Below are positions 50,186 through 58,519 of a stretch of DNA of 62,226 bases, piece by piece. The DNA comes from Acidobacteriota bacterium. GTDB taxonomy: Bacteria; Acidobacteriota; Vicinamibacteria; Fen-336. The notes under the pieces were generated by a model, which was not told the origin of the DNA, searched no databases, and saw nothing but the letters and a program-made list of their open reading frames with translations. Made by a program: the position numbers and the translations under genes. The stretch covers positions 1-62,226 of the forward strand of contig JAJDNS010000096.1 in the NCBI GenBank assembly GCA_022340585.1, in the 5' to 3' direction. Numbering within the stretch: the stretch's first letter is position 1; each line of letters opens with the position of its first letter.

Positions 50186-51034
50186 CTAGCGAAGGATCTT
50201 CAGGCCCTCCACCACCGAGGCCAGGACGGCCAGGAGCGAGGCGGCCAGGCACCCGAGGGCGATGAGGGTGTGGTCGCCCCGCTCGGGTTTCAGGGGATCG
50301 AGGAGCTTCGCGGTCAGATAGCCGCCCCCCAGGCCCCCGAGATGGGCCCAGTTGTCGACCCCGGGCATGATGAAGCCGAAGATCAGGAGGACGATGACCA
50401 GGCCCTTGGCCTGTTGGCCAACATGGCTGCTGCCACCGCGACGCCCATAGTGCAGCAGGGCTCCGAGAAGGCCAAGGATCGGGGCGGAGGCCCCAACGGT
50501 GAAGCCGGCGCCGCGCAGGAACGAAGGCAGGAAGGGGAGGAAGGCCCCGGCCACGCTGCTCGCGAGAAAGCCGCCAACGGACGAAGCCACGTAGATGATG
50601 ACCGTCCGGCTCGGGCCGTAGAGTTGCGCGGTCCCGGGCGCCAGGTTTCGGACCCAGTAGAGGTTGAAGAGGATGTGGAGCACGCCCCCGTGCAGCCAGG
50701 CGGCGCTCAGGACCGTCCACCACCGGCCGTAGCCGAACACCGGCAACGCTCCGCTCGCGCCAAAGAGGAACAGGCTCTCGAGGCTGGGAGAGAGAAAGGA
50801 CAGCATGCCACCCGTCCGCACGCCCTTGAAGTCGGCGGCGAGGCTGGCCAGGTAGAGCGCCCCGCACGCCCACATGACGAGTTTCGTGAAGCCCAGGTCA
50901 TCACCAAGGTTGCGGAGAACGTGGGCGAACCCCCACATCCCGGGGTTGCGCCGGCCGCAGTTGAGGCACTTCGGGTCCTTGACACCGACCAGGGTGCCGC
51001 ACGACGGGCAGAGGGTGGAGCTGGGTCGCGTCAC
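50186..51034 (-). CDS. Rhomboid family intramembrane protease with zinc ribbon
   Basis: 282 residues. N-terminal zinc ribbon (CPSCGTLVGVKDPKCLNCGRRN), then six or seven membrane helices. Rhomboid features: LHGGVLHILFNLYWVRNL (HxxxN), catalytic Ser in TVGASAPILGLLGALL, and catalytic His in VDNWAHLGGLGGGYLTA. The Ser motif is G-A-S-A instead of the usual G-x-S-G. Cuts transmembrane substrates in the inner membrane. GTG start nine bases from a TAGAAT box (51044-51049, minus). Divergent from the EnvC-like gene. Confidence 0.88.
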   Translation of the reverse strand: MTRPSSTLCPSCGTLVGVKDPKCLNCGRRNPGMWGFAHVLRNLGDDLGFTKLVMWACGALYLASLAADFKGVRTGGMLSFLSPSLESLFLFGASGALPVFGYGRWWTVLSAAWLHGGVLHILFNLYWVRNLAPGTAQLYGPSRTVIIYVASSVGGFLASSVAGAFLPFLPSFLRGAGFTVGASAPILGLLGALLHYGRRGGSSHVGQQAKGLVIVLLIFGFIMPGVDNWAHLGGLGGGYLTAKLLDPLKPERGDHTLIALGCLAASLLAVLASVVEGLKILR

Positions 51035-51043
51035 AATCCCGGC

Positions 51044-51075
51044 ATTCTACCTGCCCTTCGCCGCTCGGCTACAAT
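51044..51075. promoter_or_regulatory. Divergent promoters of rhomboid and EnvC-like genes
   Basis: Minus strand: TAGAAT (ATTCTA at 51044-51049), nine bases from the rhomboid GTG. Plus strand: TACAAT at 51070-51075, eight bases from the EnvC-like TTG start. Both leave no room for a ribosome binding site. The two -10 boxes are only 20 bp apart, so the promoters interfere or are coupled. Confidence 0.5.
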
Positions 51076-51083
51076 CAAATGAC

Positions 51084-52208
51084 TTGAGAGTTGCTCTTCT
51101 CCTTCTCGCACTCGTCGCCGGGCCGGTCGTGGCCCAGGACCCGACTCCCACCGCCGCAGACGAGGAGCGGCTGCTCCGCGTGCAGGAGAGGCGCGTGGCC
51201 CTCGAGGAGGAGCTGAAGCGCCTGCGGGGCGAGGAGAAGAGCCTCCTCGGCGAGGTGGAGCAGCTCGAGGTGGAGCTGCGCCTGCGCACGGAAGAGCTTC
51301 GGGAGATCCGGCTCACCCTCCGTCGCACCCAGGCCGAGCTCGACGCGACCGTGGAGAGGGTCGATGAGCTGGAGGGCCGTCTCGCCGCCGCCCGCCCCGC
51401 CCTCGCCGCCCACGCTCGGGCCCTCTACAAGCTGGGGGAGCTGAGCTACGCCCGCTTGCTGCTCTCGGTCGACCGGCCTTCGGACTTCTTTCGTGGGTAC
51501 CGCTTCGTGACGACCCTCGCCCGCCACGACCGGGAGCGGGTGGCCGCGTTTCGGAGCGACCTCGCGACCCTCAACGAGCAGAGAGCCGAGCTCGAGAGAC
51601 AGACCGCGGAGTCCATCGAGCTGAGGGGGCGGCTGGTGGCCGCACGGGGGCGCCTCGACAATCAGCGAAAGCGCAAGACCGAGCTGCTGATGTCGATCGT
51701 GGAGCGCAAGGAGACCCACGTCGCCTACGTGAAGGAGCTCGCCGAGGCGGAGTCGCGCCTCGGCCAGATGCTGAGCGGGCTGGGCGAGGAGGACGTGACC
51801 ATCCCGGTGGCGGCGTTCAAGGGCAGCCTCCCCTGGCCGGTCAAGGGCAGGGTCCGCTCCGGCTTCGGGCGGCGCAAGCACCCCCGCTTCGACACCTACA
51901 CGGTCCACAACGGCATCGAGATCGCCTCGCCGCCGGACGTGGAGGTCCACGTGGTCCACGAGGGCACGGTGGTCTTCGCCCGTCGCTTTCGCGGCTACGG
52001 CCTCATGGTGGTCGTCGACCACGGGGGCAAGCACTACTCGCTGTACGCCCACCTCGCCGAGCTCGAGGTCGAGGAGGGACAGAAGCTCGCCGCGGGCGAC
52101 GTGGTGGGCCTCTCCGGTCAGGGAGGCCTGGAGAAGCCGGGAGTCTACTTCGAGATGCGTCACCGGGGCCGCCCCGAGGACCCGCTCGACTGGCTTCAGC
52201 GCCCCTGA
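51084..52208 (+). CDS. EnvC-like murein hydrolase activator
   Basis: 374 residues from TTG 51084, the only start giving a signal peptide (LRVALLLLALVAGPVVAQ). Residues ~25-230 are a coiled coil (RRVALEEELKRLRGEEKSLL and onward). Residues ~250-370 are a LytM/M23-type domain, VKGRVRSGFGRRKHPRF, HNGIEIASP, DHGGKHYSLYAHLAELEV and GVYFEMRHRG. The zinc ligands of active LytM (HxxxD and HxH) are not complete: HNGIE has Glu for Asp and the last HxH is VYF. E. coli EnvC is likewise inactive and switches on amidases during division. The S41-like gene follows 12 bp later. Confidence 0.88.
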   Translation: MRVALLLLALVAGPVVAQDPTPTAADEERLLRVQERRVALEEELKRLRGEEKSLLGEVEQLEVELRLRTEELREIRLTLRRTQAELDATVERVDELEGRLAAARPALAAHARALYKLGELSYARLLLSVDRPSDFFRGYRFVTTLARHDRERVAAFRSDLATLNEQRAELERQTAESIELRGRLVAARGRLDNQRKRKTELLMSIVERKETHVAYVKELAEAESRLGQMLSGLGEEDVTIPVAAFKGSLPWPVKGRVRSGFGRRKHPRFDTYTVHNGIEIASPPDVEVHVVHEGTVVFARRFRGYGLMVVVDHGGKHYSLYAHLAELEVEEGQKLAAGDVVGLSGQGGLEKPGVYFEMRHRGRPEDPLDWLQRP

Positions 52209-52220
52209 TATCCTCGTCTC

Positions 52221-53402
52221 ATGAGCCCCCGCGTTCGCCTCCTCGTCGCCCTCGCATCCACCGGTCTCATCGGGTACGTCGCCGTCGGATCTCTTCTGGC
52301 CCGGGCCCTGGGTGACTCCGGCTACGGACAGCTCGCCATCTTCAACGAGGTCGTCCGCCTCGTCCTCGACGCCTACGTGGAGCCGGTCAACGTGGAGCGG
52401 GCGATGGCCGGGGCGCGGCTCGGGATGACCGACGCCCTCGATGGAGACAGTGCCTACCTCGACGCCGAGCAGTTCCTGGAGTACCAGCGGTCGGCGCCCG
52501 AGCAGGATGCCGACATCGGCCTGACCCTGACTCGACGCTTCTCCTTCCTGATGGTCGTGGGCGCGCGGCCCGGCTCACCGGCGGAGCAGGCAGGGCTCCG
52601 GGCCGGGGACATCATCAAGTCGATCGACGGCCGCCACAGCCGGCCGGTGCCGGCGGTGATCGGGCAGCGACGTCTCCGGGGTGCCCCGGGCTCGACGGTG
52701 ACGCTCGGGATCCTGCGGGCGGGGGCCGACCCCTTCGACGTCTCGGTGGTCCGCGAGCGGATTCTCCCGGCGCCGCCAGAGGGACGAATGCTCGACGGGG
52801 CGACCGGTTACCTCCGCGTCTCGGACTTCGACAGCGACACCGACGAGGCCCTCCGGACGCAGATCGAGGTGCTGAAGCGGGACGGGGCGACCCGGATGGT
52901 CCTCGACCTGCGGGGCGCGGGCTGGGGAGACCCGGCCCACGGGGCTCCCGTCGCCTCGCTCTTCATGGAGGGAGGGGTGGTGGCGCGGCTCGTGGGCCGC
53001 CGGGTCGACGAGACAACCCTCGAGGCCGACCCCGCCGGCACCGCGTGGCGCGGCCCGCTGGTGGTCCTGGTCGACTCGGGAACCGCCGGCCCCGGCGAGA
53101 TCGTGGCCGCGGCCCTCTCCGACAGCGCGAGGGCGACGCTGGTCGGCGAGCACACCTTCGGGCGGGCCGCCCGGATGCAGCCCGTGCCCCTGCCCGAGGG
53201 CGGGCTGATCCTGACCGTCGCAAAGTACATGTCGCCGTCGGGCATCTCGATCCACGGCGACGGCCTCGAGCCCGGGGTGAAGGTGGCGGCGACGGACCCC
53301 AACGGCCCGGAGCTCGAGGGCGAGGAGACCGGCCCGGATCGGATCCTCGAGAGGGCCCTCGAGGTGCTCAGCGAGAGCGCCGAGCAGAAGGCCGCGGCCT
53401 AG
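52221..53402 (+). CDS. S41 C-terminal-processing-protease-like protein, probably inactive
   Basis: 393 residues. An N-terminal membrane anchor, a PDZ domain (VVGARPGSPAEQAGLRAGDIIKSI) and an S41 core (GATGYLRVSDFDSDTDEAL, MVLDLRG). In CTPs the Ser/Lys dyad lies in a S-A-S-A-S-E and T-F-G-K-G context; here the same place reads DSGTAGPGEIVAAAL and HTFGRAARMQ. By alignment to E. coli Tsp the Ser430 position is Gly and Lys455 is Arg. So proteolysis is unlikely; binding through PDZ may be the role. Next to an EnvC-like gene, as active CTPs often are. Confidence 0.85.
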   Translation: MSPRVRLLVALASTGLIGYVAVGSLLARALGDSGYGQLAIFNEVVRLVLDAYVEPVNVERAMAGARLGMTDALDGDSAYLDAEQFLEYQRSAPEQDADIGLTLTRRFSFLMVVGARPGSPAEQAGLRAGDIIKSIDGRHSRPVPAVIGQRRLRGAPGSTVTLGILRAGADPFDVSVVRERILPAPPEGRMLDGATGYLRVSDFDSDTDEALRTQIEVLKRDGATRMVLDLRGAGWGDPAHGAPVASLFMEGGVVARLVGRRVDETTLEADPAGTAWRGPLVVLVDSGTAGPGEIVAAALSDSARATLVGEHTFGRAARMQPVPLPEGGLILTVAKYMSPSGISIHGDGLEPGVKVAATDPNGPELEGEETGPDRILERALEVLSESAEQKAAA

Positions 53403-53706
53403 CGGCCCGCGGCTTGGCGGGCCGCGGTCTGGCCTCGGCCACCAGCTTCTTCAGGTCCTTCCCCGGGCTGAACTTGGGGAGTCGCCGAGCGGAGATCCTC
53501 ATCGGCTCGTGGGTCCGGGGGTTGTGCCCGGCCCGAGGACGGTGCCGGCCGACCTGGAAGGTACCGAAGCCGACCAGCTTCACCTTGCCGCCCCGCCGGA
53601 GCGAACGTCCGATGACGTCGAGCACTCCGTCGAGCACCCGGAGCACGTCGGCCTTGGTGAGACCGGTGTCCCGGGCCACACGGGCAACGAGCTCCGCCTT
53701 GTTCAT
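53368..53706 (-). CDS. HU family DNA-binding protein with basic tail
   Basis: 112 residues. HU fold: MNKAELVARVARDTGLTKADV, GKVKLVGFGTFQVGRHRPRAG, HNPRTHEPMRISARRLPKFSPG (the beta-arm and Pro that intercalate DNA). The final ~20 residues are a Lys/Arg/Pro/Ala-rich tail that recalls histone H1-like extensions. The start overlaps the GWxTD stop (ATGA), so it is the last gene of that transcript. The tail-encoding bases overlap the convergent S41 gene by 35 bp. Confidence 0.9.
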   Translation of the reverse strand: MNKAELVARVARDTGLTKADVLRVLDGVLDVIGRSLRRGGKVKLVGFGTFQVGRHRPRAGHNPRTHEPMRISARRLPKFSPGKDLKKLVAEARPRPAKPRAARPRPSARRSR

Positions 53707-55172
53707 TGGGTCGCACCCTCGGCAGCGAGGATCTTGAACTTCTCGTTCTTGACCACGGTCTTCTTGGCCAGGCGGTCGGTGACCCTGATCTGAACGACGT
53801 AGTCCCCCGGCGGATAGGCCGCGAGGGGAACCGGACCGATCGCCGACGCCATCACCTCGGTCGTGACCGGGTTCTCCGGGGCCTGGGCGACGGGCGTTCT
53901 CCCGTTCTTGAGAATGGAGAACGCGACGACCGAATCCGCCTTTCCCGAGGCCGCGTCCACCTGGAGGTCGTAGATCAGGTAGAAGAAGGAAACGGTGTCG
54001 CCCTGGTGCAGCTCCCGCCCAAAGAACGGGTGGAGCTGGGTCTGGCCGAGCCGGTAGGCCGCGTAGTGGTACTCGGGATCCTTCTCGACCCCGGCCGGAA
54101 TGTCCTCGATCTCGCGGACGAAGAGGATCGAGGCGACCGAGGGCACCTTGGACGTGGTGCCATCCGCCGCGGTCACGACGCGGGTGAGGTCCGGGGCTTC
54201 GACCGCCGCGGTGGCCAGGCTCCCCTGCCCATCCGGCAGCACGACTCCTGCGTTCAGCGTGTACTTGCCCGGCGGGAGACCCATGCCGAAGGACGCCACG
54301 AAGGAGCCATCCTCCTGTACCGCCGCGGCCACCGGCTGCTCGCTCCAGCCGACCTCGGCACCGTCCGTGCCCACAGCGCTGGTGACGACGACCACGGGGA
54401 CGACGTCAAGCCCGTTCCGCTTCTCGACGGACAGGCCCGAAGCTTCCCCCCGGATGAGGCCCACGAGACCCGTGACCTCCTCCGAGACCTTCATGAAGCT
54501 GGTGTCGATGGCCACCGGGAAGTCCTGGCGAGGCGAGTCGAGGAGGGCCCGCGCCGGCGAGGCCTTGGGGAGTTGGTCCTCGAGGGTCACCAGGTGGCCA
54601 TCCTCCCCGGTCCGATAGGCCAGCTGGGGCTGGACCACCTTCTCGGTGGCGAGGTCCTCGAGCACTTCCTGGAGGTTGCTGCGGGACCGGCACTGGTCGT
54701 CGAAGGCGATCGTCGCCTCCCCGCCCTCGAAGGTCCGCCCCCCCTCCTTGCTGCGGTAGGTCCAGACCTCGGGGACGCGATGGAGGACGCTGGCCTCGCC
54801 TGGCTGAACCTCCTTGTCGTCGGGCTCACCGAGCAGGATGAGGAATCGGCCACAGTCCGTCTGGGATCCCGGGCGCCCGGGGACCCGGTACTGCACGTCC
54901 GCCTTCTCACGGACCGCCTCGTACTCGGGCTGGTACTCGTTCTCAGGCGTCGAGAGGTCGGGATCGCGGCGGGCCCAGAAGATCCTCCGGAACTCCTCGC
55001 GGTCGGACTTGTCCTCCAAGTCCTTGTAGGTGCTCTCCTCGTCCGGGAGCATGATCGGACGGACCTCGTCAAGCCACGTCTTGTCGTCCTTGTCGAGATC
55101 GGCGGCCACGGCGGGGCCGGCCCCGACGATGAGCAGCGCGAGGATCGTCAGGGCGGGGGGGCGGATCGGCAT
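53703..55172 (-). CDS. GWxTD domain secreted protein
   Basis: 489 residues from ATG 55172 with AAGGAG 9 nt upstream. Signal peptide (PALTILALLIVGAGPAVAA). N-terminal GWxTD-type domain: TWLDEVRPIMLPDEES, EEFRRIFWARRDPDLSTPENEY, GRFLILLGEPDD. The remainder has repeated Ig-like strand blocks (LPPGKYTLNAGVVLPDGQG; PPGDYVVQIRVTDRLAKK). GWxTD proteins occur mainly in Acidobacteriota and Bacteroidota and their role is unknown. Cotranscribed with HU, an unusual pairing. Confidence 0.85.
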   Translation of the reverse strand: MPIRPPALTILALLIVGAGPAVAADLDKDDKTWLDEVRPIMLPDEESTYKDLEDKSDREEFRRIFWARRDPDLSTPENEYQPEYEAVREKADVQYRVPGRPGSQTDCGRFLILLGEPDDKEVQPGEASVLHRVPEVWTYRSKEGGRTFEGGEATIAFDDQCRSRSNLQEVLEDLATEKVVQPQLAYRTGEDGHLVTLEDQLPKASPARALLDSPRQDFPVAIDTSFMKVSEEVTGLVGLIRGEASGLSVEKRNGLDVVPVVVVTSAVGTDGAEVGWSEQPVAAAVQEDGSFVASFGMGLPPGKYTLNAGVVLPDGQGSLATAAVEAPDLTRVVTAADGTTSKVPSVASILFVREIEDIPAGVEKDPEYHYAAYRLGQTQLHPFFGRELHQGDTVSFFYLIYDLQVDAASGKADSVVAFSILKNGRTPVAQAPENPVTTEVMASAIGPVPLAAYPPGDYVVQIRVTDRLAKKTVVKNEKFKILAAEGATQ

Positions 55173-55300
55173 GGGTGGGATCTCCTTCTTCAGCTCGAGA
55201 AGGGCCCATTCTATGCGGCCCGCCCCGCGCCCACAACGTGCGCGAGGCCGGGCAGACACCACCGCAGGGGCCGCGGGCGACCGGGGTTCGCCCCTTCTGC

Positions 55301-55370
55301 CCAGGACACGATCGCCATGGCGGGATCGTGTCCCTGGCCGAGGCAGCCGGCCCCAGGCCGGCTCGGTCCT
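55301..55370 (-). repeat. 3'-end palindromic repeat element, copy D
   Basis: On the minus strand the element begins at the TGA of the PEGA gene (GGACCGAGCCGGCC), then CCTGGGGCCGGC, TGCCTCGGCCAGG and the long palindrome with arms GACACGATC and GATCGTGTC around the centre GCCATGG. It is the closest relative of copy A. It fills the gap to the GWxTD gene. Confidence 0.85.
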
Positions 55371-56368
55371 CAGGGGCGCTGCAGCTCGATCGAGAGCTCC
55401 GCCGACCCGTCCGGGGCGACGTCGAGCTCCCGCTCCTCGGTGCGGTAGCCCGGACGAACCACCTCGACCCGATGCCGACCCGGCGACAGGGAGAGTGTGC
55501 CCGCTTCGCGGCCGGTGCCCCGGAACTCGCCGTCGACATAGACCGACGCGTCTCGGGGGTCGACCAGAAGACGCAGCTCGCCCACGCCCTCCGCCGGGGC
55601 TTGCTCACGAGAACGGTCGGTTTCGAAGGGCGCCGTCGGGGCGCGTCTGGCCTCACGGAGGGCCGAGTCCGGAGCCAGGTCTTCGAACGTCTCGCCCGTT
55701 CCCTCTTCCATCTCGTGGTCGATCTTCAGCGTGGAGCCCGAATCCGCGTAGACCCGGACCCGGTGAGTCTTGTAGCCGCCGAGCTTCAAGGAGATCTCGT
55801 GCCGCCCCGGCGCCAGGTGGAGCCGCTGGAACAGGCCATCGAAGTCGTCAACGACGCCGGCGTAGTAGCCGTCGACGTAGACACGGGCATCGGACGGGTC
55901 GACGAGCACCCTGATGGAGCCCCGGTCGGGCTGAGCGTAGGAGTACACCGCACCGGCGCCCCACGGGGCCGCCCAGTAGCCGGTCCCCCACCCGGTGTAG
56001 CCGTAGCCGTAGGGCCACCAGTACCCCCAGTACGCCGGGTAGTAGCCCCCCCAGCCCCATCCCGGGTAGCCCGGGTAGACCGGGTGGCTCGGGTAGTAGC
56101 CGCCACCGCCGCGGCCGGTCCCGGCCCGCGGGTGCCGGCGCTGTGCGGTCGTCATGCTGTTCGAGGGCGTCGAGTGGTAGCCCGTCGACGGGCTGCTGCT
56201 CCCGCTGCTCCCGCTCGAAGAGTGGACCGCTGACGGAGTGTGGTGCGAACCCGCGCTCGAGGATCCACCGCCGCCGGAACGCGGCACCGCGCGGTCCTGC
56301 TGGCCAGACGCCGACGCCGCGAGCAGAGCGCATCCTGCGGCGTAGAGCAGTGTGTGCCGTCCGTTCAT
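55370..56368 (-). CDS. PEGA domain protein with Gly/Tyr/Trp-rich segment
   Basis: 332 residues from ATG 56368, behind GGAGGGGGTC. Signal peptide (LLYAAGCALLAASASG). Residues ~25-75 are Ser/Gly-rich; ~80-130 form a Gly/Tyr/Trp/Pro-rich tract (YYPSHPVYPGYPGWGWGGYY), then two PEGA domains (IRVLVDPSDARVYVDGYYAG, LRLLVDPRDASVYVDGEFRG), each ending with an LxPGRHxxxL turn. PEGA domains bind or attach to surface structures. Periplasmic or outer-surface location is likely. Role unknown; other organisms place such proteins near S-layer or secretion genes. Confidence 0.82.
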   Translation of the reverse strand: MNGRHTLLYAAGCALLAASASGQQDRAVPRSGGGGSSSAGSHHTPSAVHSSSGSSGSSSPSTGYHSTPSNSMTTAQRRHPRAGTGRGGGGYYPSHPVYPGYPGWGWGGYYPAYWGYWWPYGYGYTGWGTGYWAAPWGAGAVYSYAQPDRGSIRVLVDPSDARVYVDGYYAGVVDDFDGLFQRLHLAPGRHEISLKLGGYKTHRVRVYADSGSTLKIDHEMEEGTGETFEDLAPDSALREARRAPTAPFETDRSREQAPAEGVGELRLLVDPRDASVYVDGEFRGTGREAGTLSLSPGRHRVEVVRPGYRTEERELDVAPDGSAELSIELQRP

Positions 56369-56597
56369 GACCCCCTCCCGCATCCTGATCCGATCACGTC
56401 CACCCACGTCGGGTGCAAGCCTCGTGCCCGATTCGCCGAGTCTCCCGCGTGACCCAAGCGCCTGAATCAAAAGGATCTCTCCGATCCTCCGGCCGGACGC
56501 CCCCGAAACGAGCGTCCGCAAATGGGGACACCCCCCGTCCTGACGTCCGGCGGTCCCGCGTGCCGCCGTCCCGCGGTCCCCTATATACTCCCTCGGC
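56369..56597. promoter_or_regulatory. Divergent intergenic region with lpxB -10 box
   Basis: TATACT at 56584-56589 is the -10 of lpxB, eight bases before its GTG start, so the message is probably leaderless. An AGGATC-GATCCT inverted repeat lies near 56478-56495. On the minus strand nothing beyond the PEGA ribosome binding site stands out. No gene is seen in these 229 bp. Confidence 0.45.
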
Positions 56598-57737
56598 GTG
56601 CCCACCGCGTCCAGGAAGCGTCTCCTCGTCTCGTGCGGCGAGCCCTCCGGCGACCTGTACGCCGGCGAGCTGGTACGCCACCTCCGCCCCCACGTCCCCG
56701 GCCTCGAGGTCTTCGGCCTGGGCGGTGATCGTCTGGAGGCCGAGGGGGCCCACCTCCTCGCCCACGTGCGCGACGTGGCGGTGGTCGGTCTGTTCGAGGT
56801 GCTCCGCCACCTGCGCCGGCTCCGCGGGCTGTTTCGCGCCCTGCTCGCGGAGGCCGAGCGCGAGAGCCCGGCGCTCACGGTCCTCATCGACTACCCCGAT
56901 TTCAACCTGCGTCTCGGAGGGGCACTGCGGGCGCGGGGAGTGAAGGTCGCCTACTACGTGTCGCCACAGGTCTGGGCCTGGCGCCGCGGAAGGCTCAGCA
57001 CGATCCGGGACGTGGTGGCGCACATGATCGTCATCTTCCCCTTCGAGGAAGCGCTCTACCGGGACGCGGGGGTTCCCGTGACCTTCGCGGGCCACCCCCT
57101 CGTGGACCTGGTGAAGCCTGCCCCCGATCCCGCCGCCTTCCTGCGCTCGGCCGGGCTGGATCCCTCGCGGCCGGTCATTGCCGTCCTGCCGGGAAGCCGC
57201 CCGCAGGAGGTCCGCCACAACATCACCCCCCTGGCCGGCGCCCTCCGCCTCCTCGCGCAGCGCCGGCCCGGGGTCCAGTTCGCCCTGGCAGTGGCCCCCG
57301 GCCTCGACCCCCTTCTCTTCTCCCGGGCCCTCGCAGGCCTACCGGTTGTGCAGGTGACCGACCAGACCCACTTCCTGATGGGCGCAGCCACCCTCGGCCT
57401 CGTGGCTTCGGGGACGGCGACGGTGGAGGCCGCGCTGTTGCAGATGCCGATGGTCGTCGTCTACCGGCTCTCCCCCATCACCTACGCGCTCGGGCGGCCC
57501 CTCGTCCGGGTCCCCCACTACGCGATGGCCAATCTGATCGCCGGCAAAGAAGTTGCCAAAGAGCTGATACAAAAGAACTTCTCTCAGATCAAGGTGGCCG
57601 ATGAGGCGCTTCGTCTCCTCGATGACCCGGCCCAGCGCGACAGGCAGAGGGCCGAGCTGAGAGGCGTTCGAGAGGCCCTCGGTGGCCCCGGGGCCTCGGC
57701 GCGGGCAGCGGAGGTGGTCGCCAAGCTGATTGGCTGA
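56598..57737 (+). CDS. lpxB: Lipid-A-disaccharide synthase
   Basis: 379 residues. GT19 fold: RLLVSCGEPSGDLYAGELV, GLGGDRLEAEGAHLL, YYVSPQVWAWRRGR, VTFAGHPLVDLV, IAVLPGSRPQEVRHNI and the C-terminal SGTATVEAALLQMPMVVVYR. Joins UDP-2,3-diacylglucosamine and lipid X to make the disaccharide of lipid A, at the inner face of the cytoplasmic membrane. Its presence supports an outer membrane. No other lpx gene is in the window. Confidence 0.95.
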   Translation: MPTASRKRLLVSCGEPSGDLYAGELVRHLRPHVPGLEVFGLGGDRLEAEGAHLLAHVRDVAVVGLFEVLRHLRRLRGLFRALLAEAERESPALTVLIDYPDFNLRLGGALRARGVKVAYYVSPQVWAWRRGRLSTIRDVVAHMIVIFPFEEALYRDAGVPVTFAGHPLVDLVKPAPDPAAFLRSAGLDPSRPVIAVLPGSRPQEVRHNITPLAGALRLLAQRRPGVQFALAVAPGLDPLLFSRALAGLPVVQVTDQTHFLMGAATLGLVASGTATVEAALLQMPMVVVYRLSPITYALGRPLVRVPHYAMANLIAGKEVAKELIQKNFSQIKVADEALRLLDDPAQRDRQRAELRGVREALGGPGASARAAEVVAKLIG

Positions 57738-57744
57738 TGTCGAA

Positions 57745-57809
57745 AAAGCTTGACTTCAAGGGAGGTTATATGTGATTTTGTGAGACGAATTCTAGATAAG
57801 GGAGTCGCG
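57745..57809 (+). promoter_or_regulatory. AT-rich upstream region of the lipoprotein cluster
   Basis: The perfect palindrome CTTGA-CT-TCAAG (57749-57760) lies in a stretch richer in A and T than any neighbour. TTGACT (57750-57755) fits a -35, but the -10 is not clear; TATATG and TAGATA are both possible. GGGAG lies 7 nt before the ATG at 57810. It may drive all three lipoproteins. Confidence 0.35.
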
Positions 57810-58460
57810 ATGCCGAGGATTTCGGTCGGAACGGTCGTCGCAGCGGGGGCGCTGCTCGTGGGTTGCCACACCATCACCGAGGAGCTGCCGACACAACCCA
57901 CGGAGACGAACAAGCCGGCGGGCACGGGAGTCCTGACGGTGTCCATACCGGCCCTCACTCTGGCCTCGACCCCGGCCACGCCGACGCCCACCCCCACCCC
58001 TGCTCCGGACCCGGCGCCCGAGCCGGACCCGACGCCCGAGCCCACGCCGACAACGCCGGTAGACGCCGGAGGCTGCGGCGAGCCGCTCCCGCCACCGATC
58101 CAGAAGGTGAACGTCTATATCCACATCCGCGGCGCCAACAAGTACACGCTGGACTCCACCCCGCTCGTGGCCGGCTACGAGTACTGCAAGCAGATCGGCT
58201 TCACCGACGGACGCAACCGGTGCCCGGTTCGCCCCGAGGGTCACCCGGAGCGGGTGGCGTGCGAGACCTACGCCGTCGGACTGGCCCAGGACACCGGTCG
58301 CCCCGGGCCCACCTGGCGACGCGACGGGGGCTTCTGCACCGACGGCAACGGGTGCGAGAACCACCCGGACAACCAGTATCTGCTCTGGGCCTACGTGAGC
58401 GGGCACTACGAGGCGTGCGTCCAGAACGGCAAGTGCGGGTCCGTCGACGTCGTCCGCTGA
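57810..58460 (+). CDS. Cys-rich lipoprotein, paralogue 1 of 3
   Basis: 216 residues. Lipobox LLVGC at residue ~18 marks an acylated Cys (type II signal). A Thr/Pro-rich spacer (TPTPTPAPDPAPEPDPTPE) of ~45 residues extends the fold from the membrane. The globular part has GCGEPLPP, YIHIRGANKYTLDSTPLV, FTDGRNRCPVRPEGHPERVAC, RPGPTWRRDGGFC, GCENHPDNQYL and a C-terminal AC...C pair: eight cysteines besides the lipid Cys, probably disulfide-bonded. Outer-surface location is likely. I recognise no known domain. The next two genes share the same pattern. Confidence 0.78.
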   Translation: MPRISVGTVVAAGALLVGCHTITEELPTQPTETNKPAGTGVLTVSIPALTLASTPATPTPTPTPAPDPAPEPDPTPEPTPTTPVDAGGCGEPLPPPIQKVNVYIHIRGANKYTLDSTPLVAGYEYCKQIGFTDGRNRCPVRPEGHPERVACETYAVGLAQDTGRPGPTWRRDGGFCTDGNGCENHPDNQYLLWAYVSGHYEACVQNGKCGSVDVVR

Positions 58461-58519
58461 GGGCGATGCGTGTCACATCTCCGCGGTCCCCTTGCGGGTA
58501 GCCTGAGGGCGGGGGAGAG

